Of a DNA stretch of 42,464 nucleotides, positions 35,611 to 42,464 are shown piece by piece; the first letter of the stretch is position 1; each line of letters begins with the position of its first letter. The DNA is from Planctomycetaceae bacterium. Its GTDB lineage: Bacteria; Planctomycetota; Planctomycetia; Pirellulales; Pirellulaceae. Location of the stretch: assembly GCA_007121535.1 (NCBI GenBank), contig SKKK01000247.1:1-42464 (forward strand). Direction: 5' to 3'. Under the pieces are notes generated by a model. The model saw nothing but the letters and a program-made list of their open reading frames with translations. It searched no databases and was not told the DNA's origin. A program made the translations under genes and the position numbers.

Positions 35611-37628
35611 GATGGCTGTTTCAATAGCGGAGAAAACCGGTCCCGGATGATCTGCCGCAATTGTTCCGGGTCGGTCTGGTCCAGACGCCGCAAGACGTTT
35701 TCCCAACGATGGGCGAAGCTGCCTGCCGGATTGATCTCGCGAAAATGGAACAGGCGGTCGAACGCGGCACGACGATCGCGGTAATCCTGCTGGAGCTGGA
35801 CGAAACGATCGATCAGCGCGGTCAGGTACCGATTCCCGAATTCCTGAGGATCGGCCAGAAATTCCAATCGTTGATTCACGGGTTCGGCGTACGGCGGGGC
35901 CAGTTGCGCCAAAGGCATGCGGTAGTGCCAAAACGATCCTGTGTGATGCGTGACGATCAGGTCCACGGGGAATCCCTCGGAGTTCTCGATGATCACCTCA
36001 TCGCCGTCGTCGAAAAACACTTCGTTGCGCGAACCGCCGCGACCGACGATCAGATTGGTCGCGGCCGCGCGGCCCAGCAAGCGAGCGAATGCTCGCGTGT
36101 ACCGGGTCGACTGGAACCGGGAACGAGGCACCTTGTCGCTGGCGATGCCTCGAACGTAATCGCGTTCGAAATAGGTCGTCCAGATGCGACGATGACGCGC
36201 GAACTGGGCATTGCCCTGGTAGATCTCGCTGACCTTGCCGACCGTGATCGGACCGCCCAGATTCATTCCCAATCGATGGCATCCCAGTCGACGGTCCAGC
36301 GTGTACTCGGTGTACTCCTCGGTATCGATCATCGCCTGTTCCATGGGCACGCCCTGATCCAGCCGCCAGCGGACGTCCCACTTCTGAATGTAAATGATCT
36401 TCACGGTTTCCTGCGTGCTGCCTCGCTGCTTCATATCCAGCACGTACACCTCGCGCCGACCCACCGCTCTTCGCTTTCCTCGTCCCAACGGCTCAGCCAC
36501 TCGGCCAATGTTGACGTACTCCAGATCGGGGTTGTCCCGTACCACGTTGCACAAGATCATGCGAGCCCGTTGGTCCTGCAACCGCAGTTCATCGTTGGCT
36601 CGCTGCTTTTCGAAGACCTTGTAGATCGGGTCAAAGACCAGCAATCCGTCCTCGATACGGCCACCCGGCAGCCATTCGACGTGCCTGTGGAACTCCGAGG
36701 CCAGGCCCAATTTGGCTTCTTCGATGATCACATCGTCCTGCAAAGGGCGCAGGGCCTGGCACATCTGCCGGCGCCACTCCTCGTCTTTCGTATCGTCGAT
36801 TCGCAGATGCGGCTTGACGCTTTCCGCGAACAGGCCGCAAAGCTCCCGATGCAGACGCCGCAACTCGGCCGCATTTACATTCACAAAATCGGCTTTCCGG
36901 AATGCCTCGTGCAAAGGCCAGCTTCCCAGAAAAAAGTCCACCTCCACGCGTTGCTTCCGGTTCTTTTTCGACGCGTATTCCTGCATCTCCAGCAGGTAGT
37001 TTCTCAGTTCCTCGTCGCTCGATCCCTCCAGTCCTCGGAGCGCCTGGATCGTCAACATGCGTGTGCCCGTACTGGGGCTGTGGTAGTACGTCAGCCGTCC
37101 ACCCAGCGTCATCTGGGAATCCTTGATCAATCGGACCATTTCGTCCGAGGACATCGTGCCGGGCGTGATACGCCAGCATTCGCCGCGGCCTTTCAGCGCC
37201 CGATAGGCAGGCTCGTTTCCAGCCAACATGAATCGGATTCTCAGCTTGGACACCTGTTCCTGCAGCAATTCGTCGGCCTCGAAGACAAGGTCCAGATGAT
37301 CCGCATCCGGGCGGATGTGGATGGTCTCGGGATGGATGATCAGATCGACCCCCTGATAAAACAACTCGTCACGTTCCTCTTCCGTCATCGGTGTCAACTG
37401 CTGCTCTGCCCGTTGTTGATCCGCCCATTCCACCATAGCCTGATGCTGTTCGATGTGGGTCAACTTGCACGTGACGAGGACACGTTGACGAGGGAAAATG
37501 GTGGCGACGCGAGGCGTAAAGACGCCTGTGCCACCTTGCCCATACAGGCTGGGACCCAACATAATCAAATCCATCCGGACTGCCTCTCGCAACGTTGCAT
37601 CCAGCAACACGTAACGGGAAACGTCCAT
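35592..37628 (-). CDS. Hypothetical 678-residue protein, family not recognised
   Basis: The sequence has coherent protein composition throughout but no motif I can name. It has no signal peptide or transmembrane segment, so it is probably cytoplasmic. Features: an N-terminal Gly-rich LIMLGPSLYGQGGTGVFTPR; a central segment with YYHSPSTGTRMLTIQALRGL and WPLHEAFRKADFVNVNAAEL; YVLDMKQRGSTQETVKIIYIQKWDVRWRLDQG; and a conserved-looking C-terminal part RAAATNLIVGRGG followed by EVFFDDGDEVI and a DLIVTHHTGSF segment, then a helical tail. The DDGDE acidic cluster could bind metal, which is speculation. The ATG at 37628 has AAGGGCGG about six bases upstream. It is divergent from the glycerol-3-phosphate dehydrogenase gene, 117 bases away, and overlaps the small gene downstream. 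Confidence 0.75.
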   Translation of the reverse strand: MDVSRYVLLDATLREAVRMDLIMLGPSLYGQGGTGVFTPRVATIFPRQRVLVTCKLTHIEQHQAMVEWADQQRAEQQLTPMTEEERDELFYQGVDLIIHPETIHIRPDADHLDLVFEADELLQEQVSKLRIRFMLAGNEPAYRALKGRGECWRITPGTMSSDEMVRLIKDSQMTLGGRLTYYHSPSTGTRMLTIQALRGLEGSSDEELRNYLLEMQEYASKKNRKQRVEVDFFLGSWPLHEAFRKADFVNVNAAELRRLHRELCGLFAESVKPHLRIDDTKDEEWRRQMCQALRPLQDDVIIEEAKLGLASEFHRHVEWLPGGRIEDGLLVFDPIYKVFEKQRANDELRLQDQRARMILCNVVRDNPDLEYVNIGRVAEPLGRGKRRAVGRREVYVLDMKQRGSTQETVKIIYIQKWDVRWRLDQGVPMEQAMIDTEEYTEYTLDRRLGCHRLGMNLGGPITVGKVSEIYQGNAQFARHRRIWTTYFERDYVRGIASDKVPRSRFQSTRYTRAFARLLGRAAATNLIVGRGGSRNEVFFDDGDEVIIENSEGFPVDLIVTHHTGSFWHYRMPLAQLAPPYAEPVNQRLEFLADPQEFGNRYLTALIDRFVQLQQDYRDRRAAFDRLFHFREINPAGSFAHRWENVLRRLDQTDPEQLRQIIRDRFSPLLKQPSCKTQS

Positions 37629-37745
37629 ACGCCGCCCTTGTGTCGCGCTGAAACCATCTACAAATAACTCGGTTCCTAGCGCAAAATCAAGCAAAAAAAT
37701 GACGAAACGGCCTTTTTTTCCAATATGTCGCCTGGAGACACGCCG

Positions 37746-39419
37746 ATGAGCCAACCGGTTGTAGTGCTGGGAGCGGGTATCAACGGAGCCGCGCTGGCCC
37801 GTGAACTGTTGTTGAATTCCGTGCCGGTCGTCCTGGTGGATACGGCCGACATCGCTTATGGCACGACGGCGTATTCGTCACGCCTGATCCACGGTGGGTT
37901 AAGGTACTTGGAATACGGCGATTTCAAATTGGTGCGCGAAGCGTTGGCCGAGCGGCGAAGGTTGCTGGAACTGGCGCCGCAATTCGTTCAACCGCTGGAG
38001 ATCCAAATCCCGCTTTCTCAGCGTGGCGGCGGCTGGTGCGCGTCGGCAGCTCGATTCCTGGGAATGCCGGGCGGGGGCGATGTCCAACGAGGCATGTGGC
38101 TGATCCGCAGCGGATTGTGGATGTACGATTGTCTGGCTCGAGATCGCCAGTTGCCCCCCCACCGCATCTATCCCGCAGGTACGGCAGGAACGGTACCTGT
38201 CGACCCGAACCGATTCCGCTGGATGGGTAGCTACTGGGATGCTCAGATGGCTTATCCGGAATGCTTCACCGTGGCGTTGTTGGAAGATGCCCGCCAAATC
38301 GCCGATTCTTTGGAACTTGAATTCACGCTGTATAACTACCATCGCGCCGTGCGTGACGATCGGCGATTGCTGATTTACTCCGTCCAAGCTGATGATTCGC
38401 CGTCGGAACCGGTGCGAGTGGTCGAACCACTAGCGGTGATCAACGCAACGGGCGCCTGGGTGGATCATGCGATGCGCAGCCTGGACATTACGGCACCGCG
38501 TAAGATCGGTGGTACCAAGGGGACACACTTCGTCACGAATCATCCGGATCTGCACGCGGCACTGGACGGTCGCGGGCTGTACGCTCAAGCCAGTGATGGA
38601 CGCCCCGTCTTTGTGCTTCCGCTGAAATCCAGCGTCCTGGTGGGCACGACCGACACTGCCTATGACGGGGAACCGGGCGCAGCGGTGGCGTCGGAAGAGG
38701 AACTGGAATACCTGCTGGGACTAGTACGTCATCTACTGCCTCAGGTGCCGATCACTCGCGACGATATCCATTTGCACTATGCGGGCGTCCGACCGCTGCC
38801 GTATTCGGGTGACAAGAAGCCCGGCGCCATCTCGCGCCGCCATTGGTTGGAACGCCATCTGGGCGGAACGATGCCCTTGTATTCGATCATTGGTGGGAAA
38901 TTGACCACGTGCCGATCCTTGGCGGAAGACGCCACGGGCCAAGTGCTGAAGGATCTGGGCCGCCAAGGGGCGACGAACTCACGCCAACGCATCGTGCCGG
39001 GGGGTGAGTCGTATCCGGCCGACGGGGAAAAGTTGGCCCAGACGCAAATGACGCTGGCCGAGCGGTTCACGCTGCCGGTATCGAGCATCGTAGCCACGTG
39101 GTCCCTGCTGGGCACTCGCGCCGAGCGGGCGCTGCAGGATTCGCAGCCTGAACGCGACCAGCGCGTCTTGCTGCCGGGTTGCGATCTGCCCCGATCGGTG
39201 GCCAAGTGGGTGATCCGGAACCAATGGGTCCGCCGCTTGGATGATCTGGTCGAGCGCCGCTTGATGCTGCTGTACGATCCGCGACTGACCAAGGCTTGCT
39301 TGGAAGATCTGGCCACGCTGTTGGTCCAAGCCGGACATCTGTCCACATCGGAGGTCCCGGCCGCCGTCGCAGCCACGGTCCAACGTCTGGAAACCCACTT
39401 CGGCAAGCACGTCCCGTGA
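37746..39419 (+). CDS. glpD: FAD-dependent glycerol-3-phosphate dehydrogenase
   Basis: This encodes 557 residues. The N-terminal FAD site is VVLGAGINGAALARELL (residues 7-23), followed by the family signature GTTAYSSRLIHGGLRYLEYGDFKLVREALAER. Further family landmarks are INATGAWVDHAM, KGTHFV, FVLPLKSSVLVGTTDTAYDG, YAGVRPLPY and IIGGKLTTCRSLAEDA, with a C-terminal helical domain of typical length. It oxidises sn-glycerol 3-phosphate to dihydroxyacetone phosphate at the membrane, feeding electrons to quinone. The ATG at 37746 has GGAG nine bases upstream; an ATG at 37725 is less likely. It converges with surE. Confidence 0.92.
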   Translation: MSQPVVVLGAGINGAALARELLLNSVPVVLVDTADIAYGTTAYSSRLIHGGLRYLEYGDFKLVREALAERRRLLELAPQFVQPLEIQIPLSQRGGGWCASAARFLGMPGGGDVQRGMWLIRSGLWMYDCLARDRQLPPHRIYPAGTAGTVPVDPNRFRWMGSYWDAQMAYPECFTVALLEDARQIADSLELEFTLYNYHRAVRDDRRLLIYSVQADDSPSEPVRVVEPLAVINATGAWVDHAMRSLDITAPRKIGGTKGTHFVTNHPDLHAALDGRGLYAQASDGRPVFVLPLKSSVLVGTTDTAYDGEPGAAVASEEELEYLLGLVRHLLPQVPITRDDIHLHYAGVRPLPYSGDKKPGAISRRHWLERHLGGTMPLYSIIGGKLTTCRSLAEDATGQVLKDLGRQGATNSRQRIVPGGESYPADGEKLAQTQMTLAERFTLPVSSIVATWSLLGTRAERALQDSQPERDQRVLLPGCDLPRSVAKWVIRNQWVRRLDDLVERRLMLLYDPRLTKACLEDLATLLVQAGHLSTSEVPAAVAATVQRLETHFGKHVP

Positions 39420-39427
39420 CCGGACGG

Positions 39428-39529
39428 GCACCGTTCGAGAAATAACTGACGCACTTTCTGCCCCCCCTCACTCTGCCCTCTCCCACAAGGGGCGAGGGAG
39501 ATACTGGACAGTTATTTCTCGAACGGTGC
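39428..39529. terminator. Nested palindromes between convergent glpD and surE
   Basis: Bases 39428-39448 and 39509-39529 are perfect 21-base reverse complements. The right arm contains the last codons and stop of surE. Inside lies a second palindrome around CCCTCTCCC-ACAA-GGGGCGAGGG (about 39476-39498), a REP-like sequence seen between genes in many bacteria. The whole can fold as a long cruciform or hairpin and probably ends transcription from both sides. Confidence 0.65.
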
Positions 39530-40237
39530 TTCGATGGCAGGCAAGCCGCAAAACCCGGACGAGACCCGGCTGGCCGTCACCTGACCTCGAAAGCAGTGAT
39601 CGACGTCGGTTCCCGCATCGAAAGGACGCTGCTGGTAGACGCCCTGATAGTGAAAGGCATCTTCCTCGCGCCGATAGTCGATGGCCAGCGGATGCTGGTC
39701 CGGATCGCAAAACACCAGCTCCGGACAAGGCGCATCGCCTTTCCAATCGGGCAGATTGACGTTCCAGAACGCCCCCTTGGGCAAGGGCAATTCCCGCACT
39801 TTCCGGAAGGCCATCGCCGCCAACTCGGCGGCTCGATCCCAATCGAATCGGCTGTGCCGCGCCCGATATTGCGAAATGGCGATGGCTGGCTTGCCCAACA
39901 AGGCGGCTTCACGAACCGCAGCAACCGTGCCCGACATGTGAATGTCTACGCCCAGGTTGCCGCCCGCATTGATCCCCGAAACCACCCAGTCGGCATCGGT
40001 CGCCAAGTACAGCAACCCCAGCCGGACGCAATCCGCCGGCGATCCATCGACCGCCGTACGGTTGCTGGCGATCGAGACGGTACCCAAAGGTCGATGCGTG
40101 GTGACCTGGTGCCCACAACTGGAGATCGGATGCAGTGGCGCAACGGTGCGGGTCTGGCCGAACGGTGCCATCACTCGCTCCAGCGTCGCCAGGCCCTCGG
40201 CGTGAATTCCATCATCGTTCGTCAACAACAGCTTCAT
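39512..40237 (-). CDS. surE: 5'/3'-nucleotidase SurE
   Basis: This encodes 241 residues. All SurE signatures are present: LLLTNDDG (Asp8, Asp9 metal ligands), APLHPISSCGHQVT (Ser39/40), GSPADCVRLG, SGINAGGNLG (Asn90) and MSGTVAAVREAALLGKPAIAIS. Length is typical. It is a cytoplasmic metal-dependent phosphatase of nucleoside monophosphates and exopolyphosphate. Its ATG follows the aminotransferase stop by six bases, and the Shine-Dalgarno GGGAG lies within the last codons of that gene (ATGTATGGGAGTTAG), so the pair is translationally linked. The stop codon lies in the right arm of the palindrome at 39509-39529. Confidence 0.93.
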   Translation of the reverse strand: MKLLLTNDDGIHAEGLATLERVMAPFGQTRTVAPLHPISSCGHQVTTHRPLGTVSIASNRTAVDGSPADCVRLGLLYLATDADWVVSGINAGGNLGVDIHMSGTVAAVREAALLGKPAIAISQYRARHSRFDWDRAAELAAMAFRKVRELPLPKGAFWNVNLPDWKGDAPCPELVFCDPDQHPLAIDYRREEDAFHYQGVYQQRPFDAGTDVDHCFRGQVTASRVSSGFCGLPAIEAPFEK

Positions 40238-40243
40238 TGGACG

Positions 40244-41407
40244 CTAACTCCCATACATGGCGGACAGTACCTTCTCGATCGCCCTTGCGACCCGATCGAT
40301 GGCTTCCGCTCCTTGTAGCAAGATCGGGTGATGCAATAGCACCGTTCGTTCTGCGGCGATTCGGCTGGCAGGCAACGTCCCGACCATCCGGCACCGCCGA
40401 TTGCCGCGACGCAGGAACCCACGAAAACCTTCTCCCATGGCAACCCCCTCGGCTTGGACGGCTGTAAGAAACGCGTCTCGCCCGCCCTTGCCGATGATCG
40501 CAGGATCCAGCAGCCAGCCGAACTTGTAATAGCTGGCAACACCCGGGCCGCCATCGATCTTCGCGGGCGTCAAGCCCTCAACGTGTGCCAGCTTTCCGAC
40601 CAGTCGGACGACGGACTGCTGCCGCCGCTGGTTGCGGAACGCCAGTTTTTCCAATTGAGGCAACAACACGGCGGCTTGCAGTTCGCTCAGCGGAAACGCC
40701 TCGTTCCCACGCTGGTTCACGATGCGGATGCGTTGTCGCACCTGAGCGTCGTGAGTCAGCACGGCTCCGCCGCGACCGGCCGTCAGCAGCTTGCTGCCAC
40801 CGAAGCTGATCACGCCCGCGTCACCCCAGGTTCCCGCCGCTTTGCCTTGCACCAGACCCCCGGGCGTCTGGCAAGCATCCTCGACCACGCGGACACCGCG
40901 TTCAGCCGCCCATCCGCAGATTTCACGCATGGGTGCCAAATCGCCGTGCAGATGCGACACCACGACGGCGCGAACCCGGGGACTCCAGGCGGCATCCAGC
41001 AAGCGGGCGTCCGGAGACCATCCACCAGGGACGATGTCCGTCAACACAGGCGTCGCTCCCAGGGCTTCGATCGCGCGAAAATTCCCGGGAAAATCGTACC
41101 CAGCCAAAATCACCTCGTCGCCCGCGCCGACCTTCAAGCCGCGCAGCGCCAATTCGACCGCCACCGTTCCCGAACAAGTCAGCGCGACGTGCGACGTTTC
41201 GAATTGTCGCATCAATTGCTGCTCCAACGCCTCCAGGTGCTGAGCCTGGTAGCGTGCCCAACTGCCGTCCGACCAGATCGCTCGGAAGACATTCAGGATA
41301 TCTTCCTCGACGGGTGGCCAGGGCGGGGGCCCTTCGGGAAAGATGGCAGCGCCGCCCTGGATAGCCAAACGTTGCAAATCGCTGTTGACGTGATCGATAG
41401 TGGTCAC
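40244..41407 (-). CDS. DegT/DnrJ/EryC1/StrS-family PLP aminotransferase
   Basis: This encodes 387 residues with the fold-type I aminotransferase layout of sugar aminotransferases: ALTCSGTVAVELALRGLKVGAGDEVILAGYDFPGNFRAIEALGATPVLTDI, AVVVSHLHGDLAPM, VVEDACQTPGG (Asp177 to the PLP ring nitrogen) and ISFGGSKLLTAGRGGAVLT (Schiff-base Lys206). NQRGNEAFPLSELQAAVLLPQLEKL matches the NxRxnxRm/lse-QAA region. It probably makes an amino sugar or an aminocyclitol precursor; no other sugar-pathway genes are nearby. The GTG at 41407 is chosen for its GGTGA five bases upstream and normal family length; the frame is open to 41608 through a dispersed repeat, which is unlikely to be translated. Confidence 0.88.
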   Translation of the reverse strand: MTTIDHVNSDLQRLAIQGGAAIFPEGPPPWPPVEEDILNVFRAIWSDGSWARYQAQHLEALEQQLMRQFETSHVALTCSGTVAVELALRGLKVGAGDEVILAGYDFPGNFRAIEALGATPVLTDIVPGGWSPDARLLDAAWSPRVRAVVVSHLHGDLAPMREICGWAAERGVRVVEDACQTPGGLVQGKAAGTWGDAGVISFGGSKLLTAGRGGAVLTHDAQVRQRIRIVNQRGNEAFPLSELQAAVLLPQLEKLAFRNQRRQQSVVRLVGKLAHVEGLTPAKIDGGPGVASYYKFGWLLDPAIIGKGGRDAFLTAVQAEGVAMGEGFRGFLRRGNRRCRMVGTLPASRIAAERTVLLHHPILLQGAEAIDRVARAIEKVLSAMYGS

Positions 41408-41542
41408 AGAATTCACCGGTAGAAGCTCAAGAACCGACCAGCCGTCTACGATAGCAACGGATACCCGGCAGCGAAACGGCAAAACGGGCTGCGCCGCTCC
41501 AAAATTCGGGTAGATTCGAGAGTTCAGTCGTAAGCACCTGGC

Positions 41543-41608
41543 CAGATATTTCTTGCTGGAATCGGGCGAATGGGGTCGGGAGTCGTTTTCGGGTGCCCCG
41601 CTTTCCAC
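41543..41608 (+). repeat. 66-bp dispersed intergenic repeat, copy 2
   Basis: Gap-free match to 10154-10219 with six differences, on the same strand. It lies between the minus-strand copper monooxygenase-like gene and the start of the aminotransferase gene, and would be read through if that gene began at 41608. Common core: CAGATATTTCTTG, GGGGTCGG, AGTCGTTTTCGGGTG. Confidence 0.8.
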
Positions 41609-41622
41609 TTCAAAGATCGCGA

Positions 41623-42464
41623 TTACGGAACGTAGAATTCCAGGTGACCCAGCAGCATCTCATCTTCCGTTTGCAGGCCCCAGCGGACGGTTCGAGTGGG
41701 ATCGGGATTGGCGGGATTGCCGGAGCTGTTGTCGAACCAGCCAGTGACTTCGATCTGGCTGCCTCGCGGCACGTCCAGCGGTTCCGCCAAGCGGTATTCG
41801 AGCTGCCAATTGAAATCGTATCGAGGCACGTCGAGCAGCCGTCGGCGTTGCCCGTCGGGCATCACCAGGTCGTAGCGAAACGCCTTGCCTCGCAAATGCA
41901 TGTGCGGCATCAACGCCATCAAGCGCACGTCGATTGGCACCTTCATCGACGCTCGTTCAACGTGATTTTCAGCGTAAGGCGGGATCGCGATCCGAGTGTT
42001 CGCGATGCCCCGGTTGCGAACAATATGCTGCGGCCGTTGGTCGGAGAAGATCAATCCCAGTCGCGTCTGGTCCGTGGTCGCGGTTCCGTTGGGCGTATAG
42101 TGCAACTGAAAGACCAGGCTCGCCCCGGCCGGCAATTCTTTCGCGAATCCCGGTGGATAACGGCTGTAACTGTTGCCGGGTACGTAAGCCGCGAATGGTC
42201 CCGATCGTTCGTCGATCTGCAAACGCTCCTCACCGGGCGGCTGGACGAAGACCAGGACATGATGCACGACCGCTTGATCCGTCGGCTTGACTTCGACTGC
42301 CTGGATCCAACGGTCTTCGGCCTCCCGCGTCCGGATGCGAACGTACTGATAGGGCATCTGACCCGTAGCTTGGACCGCGATCGGTTCGGGGATCTGCAAA
42401 ACCAGGTCCGGTTCGCCGATCATCCATTCGTCGGGAAACTGCCGAGCCACCGGCGCATCCTCGA
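41623..42464 (-). CDS. Copper type II ascorbate-dependent monooxygenase-like protein (5' end outside window)
   Basis: At least 280 residues of the C-terminal part are present; the frame is open through the right edge and has no start codon that I trust. Landmarks are VVHHVLVFVQPPGEER (His-His copper-ligand region), FQLHYTPNG (HxHxxxG-like region), LMALMPHMHLRGKAF (His-x-His and Met) and the end SQIEVTGWFDNSSGNPANPDPTRTVRWG, typical of the PHM-type C-terminal copper domain found in many planctomycete proteins, which often fuse it to redoxin or cytochrome modules. Those modules, if present, lie outside the window. The product is probably exported. Oxidation of an unknown substrate with copper and oxygen is the family role. 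Confidence 0.85.
   Translation of the reverse strand, partial: EDAPVARQFPDEWMIGEPDLVLQIPEPIAVQATGQMPYQYVRIRTREAEDRWIQAVEVKPTDQAVVHHVLVFVQPPGEERLQIDERSGPFAAYVPGNSYSRYPPGFAKELPAGASLVFQLHYTPNGTATTDQTRLGLIFSDQRPQHIVRNRGIANTRIAIPPYAENHVERASMKVPIDVRLMALMPHMHLRGKAFRYDLVMPDGQRRRLLDVPRYDFNWQLEYRLAEPLDVPRGSQIEVTGWFDNSSGNPANPDPTRTVRWGLQTEDEMLLGHLEFYVP

Noticed and set aside
35661-37667. 668-codon plus-strand frame opposite the unrecognised 678-residue gene
   Set aside because: The minus frame has a good RBS, normal amino-acid composition and downstream coupling; the plus frame is His/Arg/Gln-rich, typical of an antisense reading.
41408-41608. N-terminal extension of the aminotransferase to 41608
   Set aside because: The extra codons read through the 66-bp dispersed repeat, which in its other copy lies outside genes, and family length and RBS fit the GTG at 41407.

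Overview
The window looks like chromosomal DNA from a planctomycete, most likely a Pirellulales/Rhodopirellula-type bacterium. The evidence is the company of families: a DUF1549/DUF1553 protein, a DUF1501 Tat-exported protein and a PPC-domain secreted protein in one operon; an ECF sigma factor followed directly by a Ser/Thr kinase with a TPR tail; an exported PQQ-propeller gene overlapping a URO-D-fold gene; a copper monooxygenase-like gene; and many intergenic repeats built on a GGCTAGCGCC core. The taxon is inferred from these families. No rRNA, tRNA, phage, IS transposase or CRISPR array was seen.

Layout. 1-8060 (minus): the 5' end of a giant exported protein with an N-terminal signal/anchor, a Glu-Pro linker, a secretin-type N0/N1 region and about 35 tandem ~67-residue repeats. 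It runs off the left edge and no secretin channel is visible. 8484-9351: three small stress/membrane genes (GlsB/YeaQ-like, sll1863-like coiled coil, PLDc_N-like). 9495-10094: a SAM methyltransferase. 10308-13706 (minus): ECF sigma factor and membrane Ser/Thr kinase. 14092-16723 (minus): PQQ propeller and a zinc-site URO-D/MtaA-like protein, overlapping. 16965-21161 (plus): zinc-ribbon membrane protein, STAS protein and an MMPL/RND exporter. 21371-30913 (minus): sodium/solute symporter, then PPC, DUF1501 and DUF1549/1553 genes. 31280-32868 (minus): STAS protein overlapping a GspE/PilB-type ATPase. 33495-35201 (plus): S41 C-terminal processing peptidase. 35362-37628 (minus): an unrecognised 678-residue protein and a small overlapping gene. 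37746-39419 (plus): FAD glycerol-3-phosphate dehydrogenase. 39512-41407 (minus): DegT-type aminotransferase and SurE. 41623-42464 (minus): a copper monooxygenase-like gene cut by the right edge.

How the parts fit. Much of the coding capacity is for exported or envelope proteins (giant repeat protein, PPC/DUF1501/DUF1549 set, PQQ propeller, S41 peptidase, MMPL and SSS transporters), together with signalling modules (ECF-kinase pair, two STAS proteins). The least explained items are the giant repeat protein with its nested repeat structure, and a set of structured intergenic repeats. Two of these repeats begin at, and supply, the TAG stop codon of the upstream plus-strand gene. All functions are read from sequence motifs; no database search was possible.
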